A stretch of DNA of 64,000 bases from Anastrepha obliqua (taxonomy: Eukaryota; Arthropoda; Insecta; Diptera; Tephritidae). The stretch is from positions 42,816,001 through 42,880,000 of the forward strand of contig NC_072895.1 of the NCBI RefSeq assembly GCF_027943255.1, read 5' to 3'. The first letter of the stretch is position 1; each line of letters starts with the position of its first letter. Both the position numbers and the translations under genes were made by a program. This document shows, in pieces, positions 1 to 12,145 of the stretch. Below the pieces are notes generated by a model. It searched no databases, was not told the DNA's origin, and was given only the letters and a program-made list of their open reading frames with translations.

Positions 1-60
1 TAGATTGAAAACTAAATAGCTGGTTTAAATAATATAATTTGTTTCACATATTTATTCCTA

Positions 61-350
61 CCGCGGCCGCCGCATGGGTTTGTGCGTGACGACCATTCGG
101 AATACAGAGAGAACGTAGGTTCGAATCTCGGTGAAACACCACGATTAAGACCAAGTTTTTTCGCCCTCGGCAGGGAATGGCACACCTCCGAGTATATTTC
201 TACCATTAAAAGTATCTGCTGTTCGGAGTCCGCTTGAAACTGTGGCCCCTCCATTTGTGGAACAACTACAAGACGCACGCTTCAAATAGGACGATGAGCT
301 CGGCCAAACTCCCAAAAAGGGTATACGCGCCAATTATATATATATATATA
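61..350 (+). repeat. tRNA-derived SINE, near full length
   Basis: Best complete copy of a SINE found about eight times in this window. The tRNA-like head carries a box-B-like motif GGTTCGAATCT at 118-128. A shared body follows (GTGAAACACC, then the segment running from the 'CCTCGGCAGG' stretch to 'CCATTTGTGG'), and the copy ends in CGCGCCAATT plus a (TA)n tail at about 335-350. Box A is degraded here but clear in the copy at 28457. Non-coding, dispersed by LINE machinery by analogy with other tRNA SINEs. Boundaries were judged by comparing the copies by eye. Confidence 0.75.
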
Positions 351-894
351 AATAAAATGTAAGAGCATACAAGGTTAATAGTGAAAATTAAGTTGGTTTT
401 AGATACGGGGTTTTTTCCCCTTAATCTTGAGCAGGCAGTCCCTCAGCAGATATAAAAGCTAAACCATTTTTTGTTTTGCAGAGAACTCAATCGATTGTAA
501 ATAGGGTGTCGCACAAAGGCTCCATCTTAATAAATGATAAAATAAGTTTGTAATAAATTTCAGGACGTTAACGAGTTTTTTAAGAACTTTATTAAGCTAT
601 CAACCAATTTCTCTTGCAAAGATCAAACAATTTCAATTTATTTGGCCAAGCAGTGCCCGGTCTTAAAGCATTTTTTACAATCCAGTATTTTCTTGACGTC
701 ATTCTCGTTCAGCAATGTTTCTCAGATAGGAAATTGACCTATTTATAAAAAGCGATACTTAGTCCCGTGGTAATGTACAAAGTACTCATGTGCTGATATT
801 CTTCAATGATTTTTGCACAACGAGGGTCAGCCACATTTTAATAACAAAAACTGGTAGTTCATTTCGCTATTGTTTTTCTATTAACTGCGTTATA

Positions 895-1079
895 TTGCAC
901 CGCACACTAACCGACTTTTCACATGCCATATCAAACCTACTCACACAACACAAATCTCCCTCTGGACCCAACCTGCCGAAACAGCACGTTACCTGGGTAT
1001 ATCGTTAGATGATTTAGACGAAGAGGACGGCTAACTACGACGGTTTGACAGGGTTTAGTAAGCTGCAACAACAACAAGA
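895..1079 (+). repeat. LINE family A, 3' end fragment
   Basis: 5'-truncated 3' end of a non-LTR retrotransposon. It encodes a broken version of the Cys/His-rich C-terminus seen intact near 33720-33969 (CGCACACTAACCGACTTTTC, then the [17 protein letters not shown] region), followed by a short 3' UTR and a tail ending GCTGCAACAACAACAAG. The same family recurs at 20165, 32617, 34031 and 38190. No intact reading frame. Confidence 0.7.
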
Positions 1080-2780
1080 TTACCTTTTTTCATTAAGACA
1101 AAAAATGGGGTGATTTGCAAACGAATGACAGTATCACCGACGGTCCTTATAAGGCTTTAAAAAAATAAGAATATCTTTTTTAATGAAAAATTCAAAAGGA
1201 AATTGGGTTTGCAGTCACTGATTTCGGATTATTTTAATGCATTATACCTTTTACTTGTGTTTGCAGTTTCTTAAAAAAAAAAACCAAATATTCTGTACCT
1301 CGAAATCCCCATAAGTCATTGGATTATGGTAATTCGAGTTATAGGAGTTTACCTGTATATGAAAAAACTGTTAAAAATCCTAACATACATACATATGTAC
1401 TTGCATATGTATATTCAAATATTCAACGGTTCGTTAAATTTATTGGTTTTAATATTAAAACAACAGGGTTTTAATTTTTAAACAAAAACATATTATTGTA
1501 TTCTATTTTTTGTTTACATTTTGTTTTAATACTAATTAAAAACCGGCTTAGCAATTACTTTCAATCGAACATATTTCTCTCAGCATTCTCCTTCTAATCA
1601 ATCATTCAATTCAAGTCTAAAAATCTGGAGACGAATATAAAGAAAACAAAATTGGGAAATATAGAAAACAAAACAAAAGACAACGATTCCATATTAATTT
1701 ACAGCAAGTACTATAGGCTAAAACGGCCGAAATTCCGGCTGGAAAATTTTATTTCCCCATGTTTTCCACTGTGGTTACAGCCGACGACGCTGATGTGCGT
1801 CGACCGCGCATAAGCTCTACAGGGAATATAAAGACAATTTAAGTACTCGAAAAAAACAAAAAAAAAAAGATTAAAAGATACACTAAGTGTAAGCGAATGA
1901 GAACACAACGCTAAAAAGAGAAAAGCCGAAAGAAAAGTGGACTAATGCGGGCAAAGACGTAGGAAGGAAGAAAGAATTGCGCGTATCTAAACGAGTCATA
2001 CACCGCTTATAGTCACCGATGCCCCGATGCCGTTGCCATCGCTGTCGTCTACGACGACGTTGTGATTCGTCGCCAGCGTCAGCGCTAACACAACCAATTC
2101 AGCCTCATACCAAGTATCGTGCCAACTTACCAGCAGCATGAACGGTGTCTATGGCGCGCGTGAGTCATGTCCATACATCATTTAGGAGCGACGAAGGCAA
2201 TGAAGGCGAAGACTGCACGCGGCATTTTCATATGTGCGCCGCTGAGCAGCATGGAATGGCATGGGGGCAGTATTAACTGTCCAACACAGGCGGCAATGTT
2301 CTCCACTGTAGGAGTAGGAATGTAGCAATGTGAAAGATTCATACTAACAATATTATACTAAATGAACATGTACATATGTAAGCAAGTATATGTGTTCATC
2401 CGTGAATATGTTTGCCAATTACAGAGTAGCTATCGACAGGGCTGTGCACAAGGCAAGTATTTCGGTGCGAATGAAGCACAAGAAGTTTAATAATTTATTT
2501 AGCCCTCACAGGCACTTTTGCTGCAATACCTATATTTGTATGTTTCCTCGACTCCAGAAGCGTTAAATTGAAATGCGAAAAATACTAGTACGTACGTACT
2601 CAAGCATATTTTATTTGCATATGAACATATGTATGTATTAACACTTTTGTTGGTAATTCTCCTTTTTTCATTGAAAGAGAAAAAGCTCGAAAGTGTTTAT
2701 TATCTCTCATTTTTAATGCATGCAGGTAAAAATTATGGATGAAATTTAGGTTTTCGTTACAAAATAACGGGAAACGTTTA
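1080..2780. other. Non-coding region, no gene recognised
   Basis: AT-rich sequence without a convincing gene. A segment ending at about 1354 reads, on the minus strand, CAGGTAAACTCCTATAACTC directly inside a TA, and looks like one end of a pogo/Tigger-type DNA element; I found no partner end. The stretch 1980-2300 is clearly more GC-rich than its surroundings and contains a good minus-strand splice donor (CTG|GTAAGT near 2130), so a regulatory region or small non-coding exon is possible. ORFs here are short and have no recognisable motif. Confidence 0.5.
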
Positions 2781-2924
2781 CAGAAGTTACCCGGATTTAT
2801 ATCCAACCAGGGATTATCACTTATACTTTTGAAACAGTGCAGTACCGAGGAGTTATGCTCGTATGTAGCGGTGATTCAACTTCCGCACTCAGGGATTTCA
2901 TCAACGCCGCCAACAAAGCGTATT

Positions 2925-3030
2925 ACGCCCACGCTCCCACGGCAGTCGGTTCTACGCTACCGGAACGACCCGGATTTATATCCGGTCAAGAAGCATTCCC
3001 CGTACATGTATAATGTTCATGGGAATGATC
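2925..3030 (+). repeat. Short hairpin-rich retroposon (SINE-2), degraded
   Basis: Degraded copy of a roughly 130-bp repeat defined by the copy at 3214-3342. It begins CCACGGCAGTCGGTTCTACG and contains the near-palindrome CCGGATTTATATCCGG. A still shorter piece of the same repeat lies at about 2788-2830 (CCGGATTTATATCC). Confidence 0.6.
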
Positions 3031-3069
3031 ATGCTGCTCAAGTCCCCACTTTTATCTAAAGCTACGATC

Positions 3070-3520
3070 TAACTCAGAGATCGGAGACAGCTGTACGTTT
3101 TATTAAAGAGCAGCGCATAAGATGGCTAGGCCACGTGATCCGTATACCTGCTGACTGTACCCTGAAGAAAGCCTTGACAGGCAAGCTAATGGGCGTGAAG
3201 ACCAAAGACAGACGTTTCCACGATAGTCGGTTCTACGTTACCGAAACGACCCGGATTTATATCCGGCCAAGGACTGTCACTCCAGCAGCATTCACCGTAT
3301 GTAAGTATGGGGAATGTTTATGCTGCTACAACAACAACAACAACCAAAGGCAGACCGAGGCACCGTTGGATAGACGCAATGGAACACGATCTTAAGAAGT
3401 TGGGAATACGTAACTACATACGAAGCAACAACTCAAGATAGACCGCTTTGGAGGAGCATTTTGAAGAAAGCTTTTTTCACGTAGCCCGCGTTGTAACGCT
3501 ATGAAAGAAGAAGAATGAAT
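3070..3520 (+). pseudogene. LINE C-terminal fragment, interrupted by SINE-2
   Basis: Translated fragments IRWLGHVIR and then GRPRHRWIDAMEHDLKKLG match the region that follows the reverse transcriptase in several insect non-LTR elements (pattern RWLGHV...RGRP..RW.D...DL..LG). The two parts are separated by a SINE-2 insertion at 3214-3342. Stops and frame breaks make it a relic. I cannot assign the LINE clade from this piece alone. Confidence 0.6.
3214..3342 (+). repeat. SINE-2, complete copy with target duplication
   Basis: A 129-bp insertion flanked by a 13-bp duplication, ACCAAAGACAGAC at 3201-3213 and ACCAAAGGCAGAC at 3343-3355 (one mismatch). It has two predicted hairpins: CCGGAT/ATCCGG around a TTAT loop, and in better preserved relatives ATTCCCC/GGGGAAT. 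The 3' end is GCTGCTACAACAACAAC, the same tail as LINE family A. No polymerase III box is obvious. Other copies: 2925, 18235, and 37028 on the minus strand. Confidence 0.75.
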
Positions 3521-5429
3521 TATCACTTAAGCAGCATTGCTTAAAAGTTTTAAATCTTTTTAAACAGGAAAATTTAAGAAGGTTTCGAATTTGGAAATAC
3601 CAATTAGAAATCCTGTATGTTCGAACTATCTCTTCCATTATAGATCATATCTTTAATCCCATATCTGCCATATCGACGAGAAGTTCGAAATGCTCTTAAC
3701 TAATTCTAACATGTTTATGTTCGGTTGATTTTGGAAAGTCATCAAACTCAAGTCGCTGTTTCCATACCCCTTAATAGCTACTCATCTAATACCCCTTATC
3801 CTTTTCGTTAGATGTGGTCGAACTAGGGCCGTTCCGAAGACCTACAGTTAGGTCACCGTGATAAATAAAATATTTTACTAGTTGGCAAATTTTATTACCG
3901 AATGTTGTTACCACTTCCTGTAACCGCAACCTTAGTGAGAAAAGCTGCCAACAATGCGATAGGGTGTGGTGAAAATATTTCTTCATGTAATAGTGTAAAA
4001 GCTCAAGCCGAAATGCTCCTGTTGCCTGCTTTGGTATTCAATATGTGCAATTCAAGTAATGCCTACATATGTTATTGCAAAAGTTGTTGGAGTTTTTATT
4101 TGCTGTAACACAAATTGAGTATATATAATATAACCCTTATTTTCACCTTGTGTACTTTGTCCAAATAATTTTTGTTTAGTTAGCTATCTATCAATAATAA
4201 ATAGGTATATCAAATTTTCATAATACTAAACATTTTCATGCTTTCTTCTCATTTGCTGGCTCCAATGTTTCGCCTTTTCCATGCGCTGAAAAATATGTGT
4301 TGCGTCAAATGCGGTCTGACCGATCCAACGCCTTTCATGTTGGCGCACAGCGCCACATATTTCTTTCTTTTGCGTCTCGCTGCACGAATAACAACGGTTT
4401 CGTGGATTTTTATTCATACAAGTATGTTTGTTTGATTTCTAGATGTACAGTTGTACGATTGTGGGTTTGGCAAACTAAACCGTCTGAGCAGGCAACTATA
4501 CATACATACATACATCTACATACGAATAAATACAGCTAGACAATTCGCTAATAAACCTACATAGTAAACTTTCATATGCATCTACCACCAAGAAGCGATT
4601 GCCAATTACGAAAATGGCAATTAAACTCCAACGTCCATTACCGACTGACTGGAGTGCACTCGACGCTGACGGACTAACTGACTACCTACAGTCTTCATTG
4701 TATTATTTTTCTCAATTTTTTCGAACATTTTTCTAAGTAAACCTTAACATCTTTACTGCATAGCGTTTTTATCTGCAGCATTTGTTAAATTTTTTTTGTC
4801 GAACATAAAAGACGGAATATTTTTATTTATCATTCACACTTTGCCAACAGAAAAGTTAACATCTTTTGCTGTGATACTTTTTGCGGATTTTCTTCCGCTG
4901 CTTCTGCCTCATGAGCAGAAGCGAGCATTCTGCTGTTCATGCGTATGTAATGTTTCATGAATGATTTTAAAAATAGATTACTTGACGCTTTATTCGAACT
5001 CTCTGTGTGTCGTGCTGCTTCTTTCGCTTTTCTTCTTATTATTCACGTCTTTTCTCTCCTGGTCTTTTGTGTTTTCTTGGGAGTTTTCTTAACAACATAA
5101 AAACTTGACATCAATTTTATGTCAAACGCCGGCGGCTTAAGTGCAAGTTGTTTCCTCCTTAGCAAACTCATAAAAGTGAAAAACGTGTTGGTTTTGATGT
5201 TTACATTTTGTTCTTAAAGAGCTTAATTGCGCTCTAAATAAACGGGGATATGATGTGCAATGTATTTTTGAATTTTTTATTATTTTACTTTATTTTTAAG
5301 GACCAACTTCTTACTATTCTAAATTTTGGGTTTAAATATTAAAGTTTGGTTGAAAAGTAAGAAAGCGAAAATTAAAATAGTTAATTTTTTAATGAAGTTA
5401 GTTTTTTATCGGATATAATCTTTTTCAAC
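3521..5429. other. Non-coding region, no gene recognised
   Basis: No host coding exon or transposon motif was recognised. Small ORFs on both strands overlap each other and show no conserved pattern. The sequence is AT-rich with CATA/TATG microsatellite patches near 4500. If the missing first Khc exon lies upstream of the window, this stretch belongs to Khc intron 1. Confidence 0.45.
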
Positions 5430-5705
5430 TTAAATACACTTATACTAATGTTCTTCCAATAATTTTTTACCAACACTGTAATGATTTTCCGGAAGCTCTG
5501 TAAAATACTGTTCAACAGCTATTTGCTGAATTGTTTTAATTTTAATTCTTCATTTAAAATATTAACTCGTTCACTTGAGATGCCTATGGCATCAGCCGTT
5601 CTGCAATTCTTGGATTCCCACTACGTAGTTCCTTTGCCATGTTTGGGCGGTCACATTTGAACTCTGAAACCCATCGATGCATAGTTGGAAATGAAGGAGC
5701 AGAAT
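5430..5705 (-). pseudogene. Degraded mariner transposase fragment
   Basis: Minus-strand translation gives mariner N-terminal signatures in several frames: HRWVSEFKC, AKELRSGNPRIA, ISSERVNILNEELKIK, then QIAVEQYFTELPENHYS. This corresponds to the helix-turn-helix region of a mariner transposase. Multiple frame changes and stops and no catalytic triad remain. A dead relic. Confidence 0.65.
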
Positions 5706-6063
5706 CCTTTTAACACTTTCAACATTTTGTTTTTATGCATTTTTGTTGCTAATAAAACTTGCAAAATAAAGAATTTTACACAATGCGCGATACTTGGTTC
5801 TTTCCTTTGTAAAAAAACAGCACTGAAACATACTCGTATACTTCAAATGGCTTGTAAGCAAAGAATGAATTTACAGTCACAAATACTTTTTTTTGTGTAT
5901 TCAAATAAAAGTTGAAATTTAAAGGGCCTGATAATTTTTTATTTCTCCACTGGTTAATGGGTATCGCTTTTAATGCATTTTAACCAATCTGTAAAAATAT
6001 TTATAATTATTTATTGTAGTAGGCTATTGTAGTAAGTTAAATTCTTAAAAAAGAATAAACAAA

Positions 6064-6276
6064 TAATTGGCGCGTATACTTCTGTTAGGTGTTTGGACGA
6101 GCTTCTCCTTCTACTTGTGGTGTACGCCTTGATATTGCTTCGTAAATGGAGGTACCTACAGTTTAAAGCCGACTCCGAACGGTAAATGGGTTTTTATGAG
6201 GAACATTTTCATGGCAGAAATACACTCGGAAGCTTGCCATTGCCTGCCGAGGGCCGACCACTATTAGAAAAAAGTT
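6064..6276 (-). repeat. tRNA-derived SINE, 5'-truncated, minus orientation
   Basis: Starts with the SINE 3' end in reverse (AATTGGCGCGTATAC) and runs through the conserved body (CTCCGAACGG, TTTCATGGCAGAAATACACT, TTGCCATTGCCTGCCGAGG). It stops before the tRNA-like head. Confidence 0.75.
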
Positions 6277-6589
6277 AAACTCTTATCGAGAATTCACCAC
6301 GCCATACTCAATATGCATACAACTATGGACAGAGAAATATCACACTTCCCTACAACAATAGCAGTAAATTTTGTACAAATCCGTTCTTTTATTTCAGTAG
6401 TATCAAAAAATAATAATAATAATTCAATATCGACACTGAAAAGGAGCTAGAAAAATCGGTTTTTATCATATTCTGCACTGGACACTGAAATAGCGCGCTT
6501 TAATCTCCTGTAAGAAAATCACAAATTAATATAGTTATTTCAAATTGGCTAAAATTGTTTATTAATTTTTTATCTGATTAGTATTTTGT

Positions 6590-6965
6590 TAAGCATCCAT
6601 TTTTTTTAAAACTGCTTCACACCTGGAAGGTATATTTTCTATTAACTTTTGACATCTCTCCAAAGACATAGAGTTTCAAGTTTCATGTAATCCTTGCCAT
6701 AGTTCATTGGCATTTCTAATTTTTATTTTTTGCCCAACTTTAACCTTAATATCGTTCCATAGATGTTCTATGCGATTAAGGTCGGGGCCTTATGCTCGCC
6801 GTTCCAGAACTGGAATTTATTCTCATTATTGCTCCAACTCCATTCCAAGAAAATGATACCTAAACTTTCAAGTTACCCTCACCGTGTTTTACGATTTTTT
6901 TTTGTACCAGGGATTGTACTCTTGGTTTTTCCGTGAACAAAAGTCTTCCCGATCAGGATGATTGA
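6590..6965 (-). pseudogene. Degraded Tc1-like transposase fragment
   Basis: Minus-strand translation shows Tc1 landmarks in order: VWRKPRVQSLVQ, VKHGEGNLKV, SFSWNGVGAI, then, after an internal deletion, RPRPNRIEHLWNDIKVKVG, ANELWQGLHETW and LIENIPSRCEAVLKKNG. The catalytic-region motif 'PDLNPIEHLW' is recognisable (here RPNRIEHLW). Stops and an internal deletion make it inactive. Confidence 0.75.
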
Positions 6966-7233
6966 TTAATTTTTTTATTTTTTTTTCAAAATTTTACGTC
7001 TTTGCTTCTATGGGCATTCACGAAAAACAAACATGCCTTGTTATCTCTTTTCGACAGTAGCAGTTTTTTTCTGCTGACGCGCCTATACAGTTTATTTTCA
7101 TTAAATCTCCATCGCACAAGTATGTTTAATATATTCGGGCTATATTTCTCATTTATTTTCAGCGTTATTGAAAGGACTTAAAAGGGTTACGCTTACTTTT
7201 CTTAACAATCTCCTTGTCCTGCTGAAATGAACC

Positions 7234-7432
7234 CGTGAAACACCAAAATGAAAAAAAAAAATATTTTTCTAATAGCGGTCGCCCTTCAGCAAGTAATGGC
7301 AAACCTCCGATTGTATTTCTGCCATGAAAAAACGCGGTTTGGTCGAGCTCCTCCTTCAATTTATGGTGTACGTCTTGAAATTTTTCCATAAATGGAGATA
7401 CCTACAGTTTTAAATCGACTCCGAACGGCAGA
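7234..7432. repeat. tRNA-derived SINE, head-to-head chimera
   Basis: The first half (7234-7330, from GTGAAACACC through TTTCTGCCATGAAAAA) is in plus orientation. The second half (about 7333-7432, GGTTTGGTCGAGCTCCTCC through CTCCGAACGGCAGATATA) is the reverse complement of the SINE's 3' half. The junction is abrupt. Either an inversion within one copy or two copies joined. Confidence 0.65.
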
Positions 7433-10400
7433 TATACATATATTTATACAATAACTTATATGTATATACCTATAAATATATCTATAAGAATTTACCGAAA
7501 AAATGTGCTGTAATTATCTTAGCTAATGATTGAAATAGAACTGTGCTATTTCGTTGGCCAACTTAATAATATGCATTTCGAGTGAAACATGGCAAAAAGA
7601 AACATTAAAAAAGTTAACGGGACTTATTGTCCGATGTTAGAGAGAAGTGATTCACAGCATAACATTGGCATAAAAATATGTACGAATACCTTCTACCTGT
7701 TCCGCTTGTCAACGAGCCGACAGGACTCCAACCATTTCTTTACTTGTTCTCAAAGCAACTTTTCCTACACCCTTTTACCTTTATTCTGATTTCATAGAAA
7801 AGGCTGTTTGTTGTTATTTAGCAATTTATTTTTATTTTCGTTTTCTTTCATATAAAAAAATTCAGTCATGTACTTTGTATGGAAGAAAAGGCGTGACACT
7901 TCAGCGAATAAAAAATGTCAAAAAATAACGGTATTTTGCACTCACTTGAATTGTACGCATTTTCATACCAAAAAAACAAGCGCACAAATTTTACATACCA
8001 AAAAAGAGAAAGTTTTAATGAAATTAAAAGAAAAATTTTTTAATTTTGTGGAAAATTTGATGTTTTTGTACAAAGTGTTGCATTTTAAATTTTGCAACGC
8101 ATTAGTAGTGGTTAGGGCAAGTAGTATGAATATATTAAAATTAATTTCCATAAATGGGTGTGTGCAGCTCAGACGAAATCTATCGGCTATAAGCTTCAGA
8201 ATAAACAAATGTTTGCACTTTAAAACGCGTGCATTTCGTCGTTGTATATATGTCTGCTTATTTCAATATAATCTACATTTTTTTCTAATCAAAATATTAT
8301 TACTGGATTGTACATACAACATACATATGTACATACATACACTAAATAATAGAAAAAAAAATTCTTAAAAATTAATTCATGACTATAACGATTCAGACAT
8401 TGCAAATTGCGCAAAAAGAACAGCTTTTTGCATATTGCTCTGATGAGCGTAAATTTCTCGCACTTTACAACAACAATTGAAAATGTATATTAAAATAATA
8501 GCAACAACAAACTAGTGGAAAGTCTCAAGCACATTTTCACAACCGCGTACTTTTCTTTCCTTGCTGTCATTGAATTTTTGAGTCATTGTTTTACTTCAGC
8601 TGAAAAATATTTCCTACCATTGCTCATACATTTGTCTAGTTTTTCGTCTTATTTTTATTTTTGGAATTTGGTTCTTAATTTTTCTTTCTTGCATTCATTT
8701 GCATTATTTATGAAACTCTCCTAAAACGTTGAGTGGTTGTTGAATGGTGAAGTGTGAAGTAAAGTTGTTTCCACTCGTTTCTATCTTCATAAAATTTTAG
8801 GGTTAGTAGATTAAATAGGGTCAAGCTTTTTATTTGATTTCAACGACTTTCGAAATTACTTTTTAAAATTAATGTATAGAATAAGATGCTGTAGTTTATA
8901 AGAAACGGTCTACTGGTTCAAAATATATCAACATTTCGTAGCGGGCGTTTTTTTCGACGCAGTGTTTATAATATTCGGTTCCGCCCGAATTATAATGAGT
9001 AATAAGAACTGCACAGCATAGCAAAGTTATCGTTACACTTGCTTTAATTATATGTGCATGTGTGTGTGAAATTATCACACAATTCCTAAAAAATCTCCTG
9101 GATACTTGCTTACTATTACTTCTTCGCTTGCGATCGCTTGAATCTGTGAGAACATGACTCGGCTTTTTTTATATTTATGATCTAAGTTATGAGAGCACAA
9201 TACAGCCGATTTTTTGTGTGTACATTTCAATCACATAAATGCTCTCGGTATACGTAGATGAGTCAAACATTGATGACCAACACAGGGCGGCGTAACGACC
9301 TATTCAATTACTACCAACTTAATTGAACTTAAGCTAATTTGTTTTAAGTTTTAAATACTCGTATAATGTTGTTGATGTTCTGAAAGCTCCACACTTTCTC
9401 TCAAATCGTGCAAATGCTGCATTTATCAGCGGGAGACTTTGGTAGTTGCTTTTGTTATCATCGCATTTTCTCATGCACTATCATTTTTTATTTTGACTTT
9501 CTATCTGCTGCATAATATGTTACTTTTTCACATCACCACATGTATAATAATTTGATATTGGCTATTGTGCTTTTTAGTCCATATTCCCGTTTAAGGGGTA
9601 AATATTGATTTTTTCTAACATCATCGCAATTAATTTGTACAACGTTTTGTTATTTATTTTTACATAAATATATAGTATATATATAATATCATTATATGTT
9701 TAGTTTTTTCTCATCGCCGGTAATCTGTTGTGAAATTTTCCTTGGCAAGCGGCCAATATGTGAGTGCGTTTCAAGTTCTACTCGTACTCGTTGCCAATCA
9801 ACTGCCGGTTAGCCTAACTAATGTATTTGCCCCAAATTTAAGGTTCCCCTTTCACGGCGGTCTCTTTGGTACGAAGTAGTCAGGTACCAAGTCGTTAGCG
9901 CATAAGTAAATATTCGTAATACAGCAACAAGAAAATGATTATGTGATTGATGGCATATCGAATAGAAGATAGTAAAATGAAATGCGAACGTTTACTAAAA
10001 CAAATGAAAACAATATTCTGTTCATGCGTTAAAGCTTTATGGATTTGAAAAACCCTCAATGACTTTAAAAGCAACACAAATGTAACCAAGCTATTACTCA
10101 AATTTATATACGCCCGTCGTTCAACCCATTTTATTATTCCACTTACTTGTATGTGAGGGCTTGGTATTCACTGAAAAGTAGGTCAGCAGGATGCATTCGT
10201 TTGCAAAGAAAAAAACAACAACAACAACGACATTGTGCCAAACAACCCACCGTGGCATGTGCACATCGGAATTTGATGGAACTTTTGCGTTTATTTTTGT
10301 AGCTGCACATCTGTCAGGATGTTTGATTGCACACACATATCCGTAACTAGAAGATCAACAGAAAACTGTTGATAAATATAAAACAGATTGTCTATTGCTG

Positions 10401-10589
10401 AGCCATGTTGGTGTAGCAATTGGCAGTTAAACGAAAATATATAGTATGTGGTAAAATAATTTGAGTAATTACCCAACTGGAAAATACCGATTAAAAACAT
10501 CAGAGCGGTTGAGATTGTTAGCGTTGAAGAAATGCGAAAAATACGAATATATTTACAACCATGGGTCGATTCGCTGGGATGCATGTCAT
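7433..10589. other. Non-coding region, no gene recognised
   Basis: Long AT-rich stretch with no recognisable exon, repeat family or RNA gene. The longest reading frame (7868-8368) is Lys/Phe/Cys-rich, overlaps an open antisense frame, and reads like translated AT-rich spacer. Small microsatellites (ACATACAT near 8320, TATA near 9670) are the only structure seen. Confidence 0.45.
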
Positions 10590-10593
10590 ACTT

Positions 10594-10858
10594 CGTCCCC
10601 TTAGTATTAAAATAGCCTATAAATTTTTTGATGCTTTGAGAAAATGAATTTCAAACTTTTTGTCGAAAGTAGCTCACACTCAAATCTCGTTATGTCTGTA
10701 AATATTTATTATTTTTTGACTGACGTTTTGACCCACTTTGTGGAACTAGAATTTGATAAAATTTTGACCACATATAAAATCGACGATGGAGAATCCAAAA
10801 ATTCAATAAAAAAATAATAGCCTATGAGCACATAGGCTATTGTTATACTAAGGGGACG
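10594..10858. mobile_element. 265-bp MITE with 27-bp inverted ends
   Basis: The ends are inverted copies starting CGTCCCCTTAGTAT and matching at about 25 of 27 positions. Flanking ACTT at 10590-10593 and 10859-10862 is a candidate 4-bp target duplication. Inside the right end a second hairpin, ATAGCCTAT-gagcac-ATAGGCTAT, is visible. No coding capacity, so it would need a transposase in trans. Superfamily not determined. Confidence 0.7.
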
Positions 10859-12145
10859 ACTTGTCCTAAGCACGATTACATCATGCCTCTATAAATTTTT
10901 CTCATATGCACCCTGTTGCAAAACTATAAACACAACACTTAATTTTGTATAATAAATATAATAAATGCAGTTCATGCTGCACCGCAAAGTTTCAAACTCA
11001 GTACAAAATTTCATCAAAACATTCACCTTCTTAACCAGAATTTTCAGAGCTTTATTATAACAAAGTGCAAGTCTTTAGCGACTACAAAATACCGTTGATT
11101 TTTTTGTTTATGGTGGTAGGCTTTTTCTTCCATATACAAAGAAACCAGTTATGCACTCACTATCTTTCACTAAAATTGGCAAATAAAGAATTGACAGATA
11201 TATGTACCAACGTAGAAAAATTGATTTCAGAGTAAACCCGTTCTATTAGTTTATCATGGAATAATTACCCCTCTGCGACTTGCTGTAGAATAAAAACCTC
11301 TTCTCTCTCAAAGAGAAATACATATTTCTAAAATCGAAGTCAAAATTTGCGAAAAACGGCAAGTTTCATGAACAGCTGATTGACTGCTTTTTAACATCTT
11401 TGGGGAATTTACTAAAGAAAATTTGCAAAAATCAAGAATTTGTGTTCCCGACATCGTGGACAAAAATTATCTTTACTTCTTGCTTATTTATTTATTTCGC
11501 TTCAAGAATTAGCTGTTCCTCCTCAAAATTGAATGTCGCTTTGCTTCTCCACTTTTTTCTATGTTTTTGGGTACTTGAGTACCAAATGCGGATAATTCGT
11601 GATAATTAGTACAAGAAATTATATGTACTATCAATAAAATGTTTGGGTCGAAACGGATTTTTTTCTGCAAAGAGGGCATAGAATACTGCCGCCGTGTTTT
11701 GTATTCATCTTTGCACCTGCTTGAAGAAATCCGGCTCATACTGGTTTTGCAGGACCGGCTGACGTGGGAACGGTGAAATTTTATAATAGATTGATGGACG
11801 GACAACAGTTTTTTTTTCAGATGGCAATGCTTCGCTACATTAGCATTACCACTAACAATGCAAATGAGTAAATTTTACAGTTTTGGCCATATTGGATCAT
11901 TATTTTATTTAATTCTGCTTCAATATTTTAAGAGAAAAGTTTCGGGCATGATTTTTTAAAATTAGTTTCACCCTCCAAGTAGTGGACGACCGATGTTAGC
12001 TGAAGTTGATTTGACACTGACAACTTAGCTCTATGAAATATTTGTATTAAATTCCTTGTATTACATATCAATTATGGAATATTTAAATTAGATACATCTT
12101 CATTCAAAATTAAATGATTTCTAATTCTTTGATTCTTTTTTATAG
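10859..12145. other. Presumed Khc intron 1 (3' part), no other gene seen
   Basis: AT-rich, without recognisable exons or repeats. It ends in a polypyrimidine tract and acceptor (TTCTTTTTTATAG|GGC) directly before the first visible Khc exon. The missing Khc N-terminal exon was not seen here by eye. Confidence 0.55.

Noticed and set aside
7868..8368. 166-codon ORF
   Set aside because: AT-rich spacer with an equally open antisense frame; no motif, no splice context.
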